Shown here one piece after another: positions 62,017-64,000 of a stretch of 64,000 bases of DNA. The notes below the pieces were generated by a model. The model had not been told where the DNA came from. It did no database searches and saw only the letters and a list, made by a program, of their open reading frames with translations. The DNA lies in the NCBI RefSeq assembly GCF_034675845.1, contig NZ_JAUCCU010000001.1, positions 1,612,001-1,676,000 on the forward strand, in the 5' to 3' direction. Position numbers and translations under genes: made by a program. How positions within the stretch are numbered: position 1 is the stretch's first letter; every line of letters begins with the position of its first letter. Source of the stretch: Castellaniella sp. (GTDB lineage Bacteria; Pseudomonadota; Gammaproteobacteria; Burkholderiales; Burkholderiaceae_B).

Positions 62017-62505
62017 ATGCGCGTGCTGGGGCTGATTGATCGGGGCTTGTCGCGGCTGGTTTCCTGGGTGGCCCAGGCGATGTTGTGGTCTGCCGTGGCA
62101 GCCGGGTTTTATCAGGTCCTGGCGCGGTTTATTTTGCAGTCGCCTTCGGCCTGGTCTGAGGCCTGGACGCGTGCCGCCATTATCTGGGCGGTGATGCTGG
62201 GGGTGTCGCTGGCGTTTCGCCAGGGCGCCATGCTGGGGGTGGACTTGCTGCACAATCTGCTGGCGCCGCGCCGTGCGCGCTTGCTGGAACACCTGGTGTT
62301 GCTGATTGTGGTGGGATTTCTAGGGTTTCTGATCTGGATCGGGATCGATATGACTTGGCGCGTGCGCTTTCAGTCTACCCCCAGCTTGGGGATATCGATC
62401 TCCTGGATTTACCTGTCTATTCCGGTGGGGGCGACTTTATCTTTATTTGGCGCCTTGTCCTATTGGGCAGAAGATTCCCGCGTGCCGTACGTTGAAACCG
62501 TTTAG
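62017..62505 (+). CDS. TRAP transporter small permease (DctQ), second system
   Basis: 162 residues, four membrane helices, with SPSAWSEAWTRAAIIWAVML and FRQGAMLGVDLLHNLL as DctQ hallmarks. It starts 3 bp after the dctP stop and ends 10 bp before dctM. Confidence 0.92.
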   Translation: MRVLGLIDRGLSRLVSWVAQAMLWSAVAAGFYQVLARFILQSPSAWSEAWTRAAIIWAVMLGVSLAFRQGAMLGVDLLHNLLAPRRARLLEHLVLLIVVGFLGFLIWIGIDMTWRVRFQSTPSLGISISWIYLSIPVGATLSLFGALSYWAEDSRVPYVETV

Positions 62506-62515
62506 GGGCTAGATC

Positions 62516-63793
62516 ATGTCACAACTCATGGTCGTGTCCATGTTGCTGTTTTTCGGCCTGACGGTGCCGGTGGCCGTGTCCATCGGACTGGCCACCATGG
62601 TCGGGGTGGGCTTTGACGGTCATATTACCTGGCTGGTGATTGCGCAGCAGCTGTATGCCGCCCTGGATAAATATCCATTGGTGGCCGTGCCGTTTTTCAT
62701 CTTGGCCGGCAATCTGATGGAGGCCGGCGGCATTTCCGAACGCATGGTCGAATTCGCCAAAAGCGTGGTTGGCGGGATGCAAGGCGGGCTGGCCTGCAGC
62801 TGTGTGCTGACCTGCATGATTTTCGCGGCGGTGGCAGGCTCCAGTGTGGCCACGACCTTTGCCGTGGGGGCGATTTTGATCCCCGCCATGGTCAAGGTCG
62901 GCTATCCGGCACCCTTTGCGGCGTCCCTGCAGGCATCGGCGGCGGAACTCGGTGTGATTATTCCGCCGTCTATTCCCATGATTCTGTATGCCGTGTCCAC
63001 GGATACCTCGGTGGGCGAGGTCTTTATCGCTGGCATAGGCCCTGGGATATTGATTGTCTTGGCCCTGATGGGTTATGTGTGGCTGTATGCCCGGCGCAAT
63101 GGCCTGGGCAAGCATGATGGCGATGGCCGACTGCCTTTATGGGCGTCCTTCAAGCGCGCCTGGTTGGCGCTGTTGATGCCGGTCATCATTCTGGGGGGAA
63201 TTTACGGGGGGATATTCACACCCACCGAGGCCTCCGCCGTGGCGGTGGTCTACGCTTTGTTCGTCGGCGTCTTTGTCTATCGCCGACTGTCGTTTGCGGC
63301 GCTGGGGCGGACTTTTCATCGCTCGGTGGTGTCCACCGCCATCATCATGTTCATCATTGCCAATGCCGGGGTATTCGGTTTTCTGCTGAATCGTGCCGGT
63401 GTGCCGATGGCCCTGGGCGAATGGCTCAGCCATCTGTTCGGCAGCGAGATCACCTTCTTGTTGGGGGTCAATGTAGCCCTGTTCTTTATCGGCATGTTCA
63501 TCGAAACGTCCGCGTCCATCGTGGTGCTGGCGCCTTTGTTGCTGCCGGTTGCGATGCAGTTCGGGGTGGACCCGGCGCATTTCGGGGTGATCATGGTGGT
63601 CAATCTGGCCCTGGGCATGGTGACGCCGCCTTTTGGCGTCAACCTGTTTGCCGCCTGCACGGTGGCCAAGGTTCCCATCGAGCGCCTGGTGCGGCCCCTG
63701 CTGCCCTTTGTGGGGGTGGTGGTGGTCTGCCTGTTGGTGATTACGTATTGGCCGGATCTGGCGCTGTATTTCAGGGATCTGGTGTATCGCTAG
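62516..63793 (+). CDS. TRAP transporter large permease (DctM), second system
   Basis: 425 residues, about 12 membrane segments. LYAALDKYPLVAVPFFILAG, AAVAGSSVATTFAVGAILIP, LGVIIPPSIPMILYAVST and LALGMVTPPFGVNLFAACTV are the DctM blocks. It completes dctPQM on the plus strand; the synthase gene upstream may belong to the same transcript. Confidence 0.95.
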   Translation: MSQLMVVSMLLFFGLTVPVAVSIGLATMVGVGFDGHITWLVIAQQLYAALDKYPLVAVPFFILAGNLMEAGGISERMVEFAKSVVGGMQGGLACSCVLTCMIFAAVAGSSVATTFAVGAILIPAMVKVGYPAPFAASLQASAAELGVIIPPSIPMILYAVSTDTSVGEVFIAGIGPGILIVLALMGYVWLYARRNGLGKHDGDGRLPLWASFKRAWLALLMPVIILGGIYGGIFTPTEASAVAVVYALFVGVFVYRRLSFAALGRTFHRSVVSTAIIMFIIANAGVFGFLLNRAGVPMALGEWLSHLFGSEITFLLGVNVALFFIGMFIETSASIVVLAPLLLPVAMQFGVDPAHFGVIMVVNLALGMVTPPFGVNLFAACTVAKVPIERLVRPLLPFVGVVVVCLLVITYWPDLALYFRDLVYR

Positions 63794-63974
63794 AAAAGCA
63801 GGTTCAAAACACGGCAAATATAAGTAATATGTTCTAAGCACTATTCTGGTGTTGTTGCGATGGTTTTGATCCCTGAAACCGGGTGTTCAGACGGGCTGCC
63901 GATAAATTTGTGGATCACATAAAGCAAGGCTTTCCTGCGGCTGATGGATGGTTCAATTCTTCAAGGAATTCATC

Positions 63975-64000
63975 ATGGTTAAAAATATCCTGGGCCTGCT
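63975..64000 (+). CDS. Possible start of a gene cut by the window end
   Basis: ATG 63975 follows AAGGA by about 7 bases and opens MVKNILGL, which could begin a signal peptide or membrane segment. Only eight codons are visible. The 180 bp before it (63794-63974) hold no recognised gene and may carry its promoter. Confidence 0.35.

Overview
The window (64 kb, high GC, protein-dense on both strands) looks like chromosomal DNA of a betaproteobacterium of the order Burkholderiales. Alcaligenaceae is my best guess, inferred from gene content and codon style, not from a marker gene. No rRNA, tRNA or CRISPR array was recognised.

Layout. 1-7.1 kb: the 3' part of mnmE with an in-frame minisatellite, a cupredoxin, and a minus-strand group of sensor kinase, response regulator, YHYH protein and lipoprotein tyrosinase. 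7.5-19.6 kb: stress and housekeeping genes (dinD, a monooxygenase, an FAD oxidoreductase, ohrR-ohr flanked by palindromic repeats, a NarK-like transporter, an HMA protein, dinB, a MOSC protein, eamA, an argD-like aminotransferase, vapBC), ending in decayed DNA: a frameshifted small secreted protein and an adhesin tail cut by an internally deleted IS2-like element. 19.7-42.2 kb: a purine and glyoxylate island. Guanine deaminase, xanthine dehydrogenase (xdhABC), an NCS2 purine permease, OHCU decarboxylase and ureidoglycolate lyase take purines toward glyoxylate. Gcl, Hyi, GlxR, glycerate 2-kinase and pyruvate kinase then carry glyoxylate to pyruvate, and malate synthase G offers a second exit. 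Three LysR regulators sit among them. Uricase, HIU hydrolase, allantoinase and allantoicase are not in the window.

42.2-48.1 kb: an accessory region with lower GC in its first part. It holds IS3 and IS66 remnants, a GNAT protein, an uncharacterised two-helix membrane protein translationally coupled to a frameshifted ASCH-domain gene, a decaying type I restriction locus (hsdM fragment, rhuM, a 70-aa tail) and an apparently complete IS3-family element. 48.1-52.3 kb: a branched-chain-type 2-oxoacid dehydrogenase (fused E1 and a frameshifted E2, no E3) with a divergent Lrp/AsnC regulator. 52.3-64 kb: amn, yaeQ, a TauE/SafE permease, a frameshifted alpha/beta hydrolase, and two TRAP transporters facing away from each other around an acetolactate-synthase-like enzyme.

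Two themes cut across the window. First, five reading frames are altered by an apparent one-base insertion, four of them in homopolymers, which could be sequencing or assembly error rather than decay. Second, several intergenic gaps hold long inverted repeats without U-tracts, including one that hides the ribosome-binding site of the NarK-like gene. The best candidate for an undescribed system is the ASCH / membrane protein / GNAT cassette at 42.8-44.9 kb.
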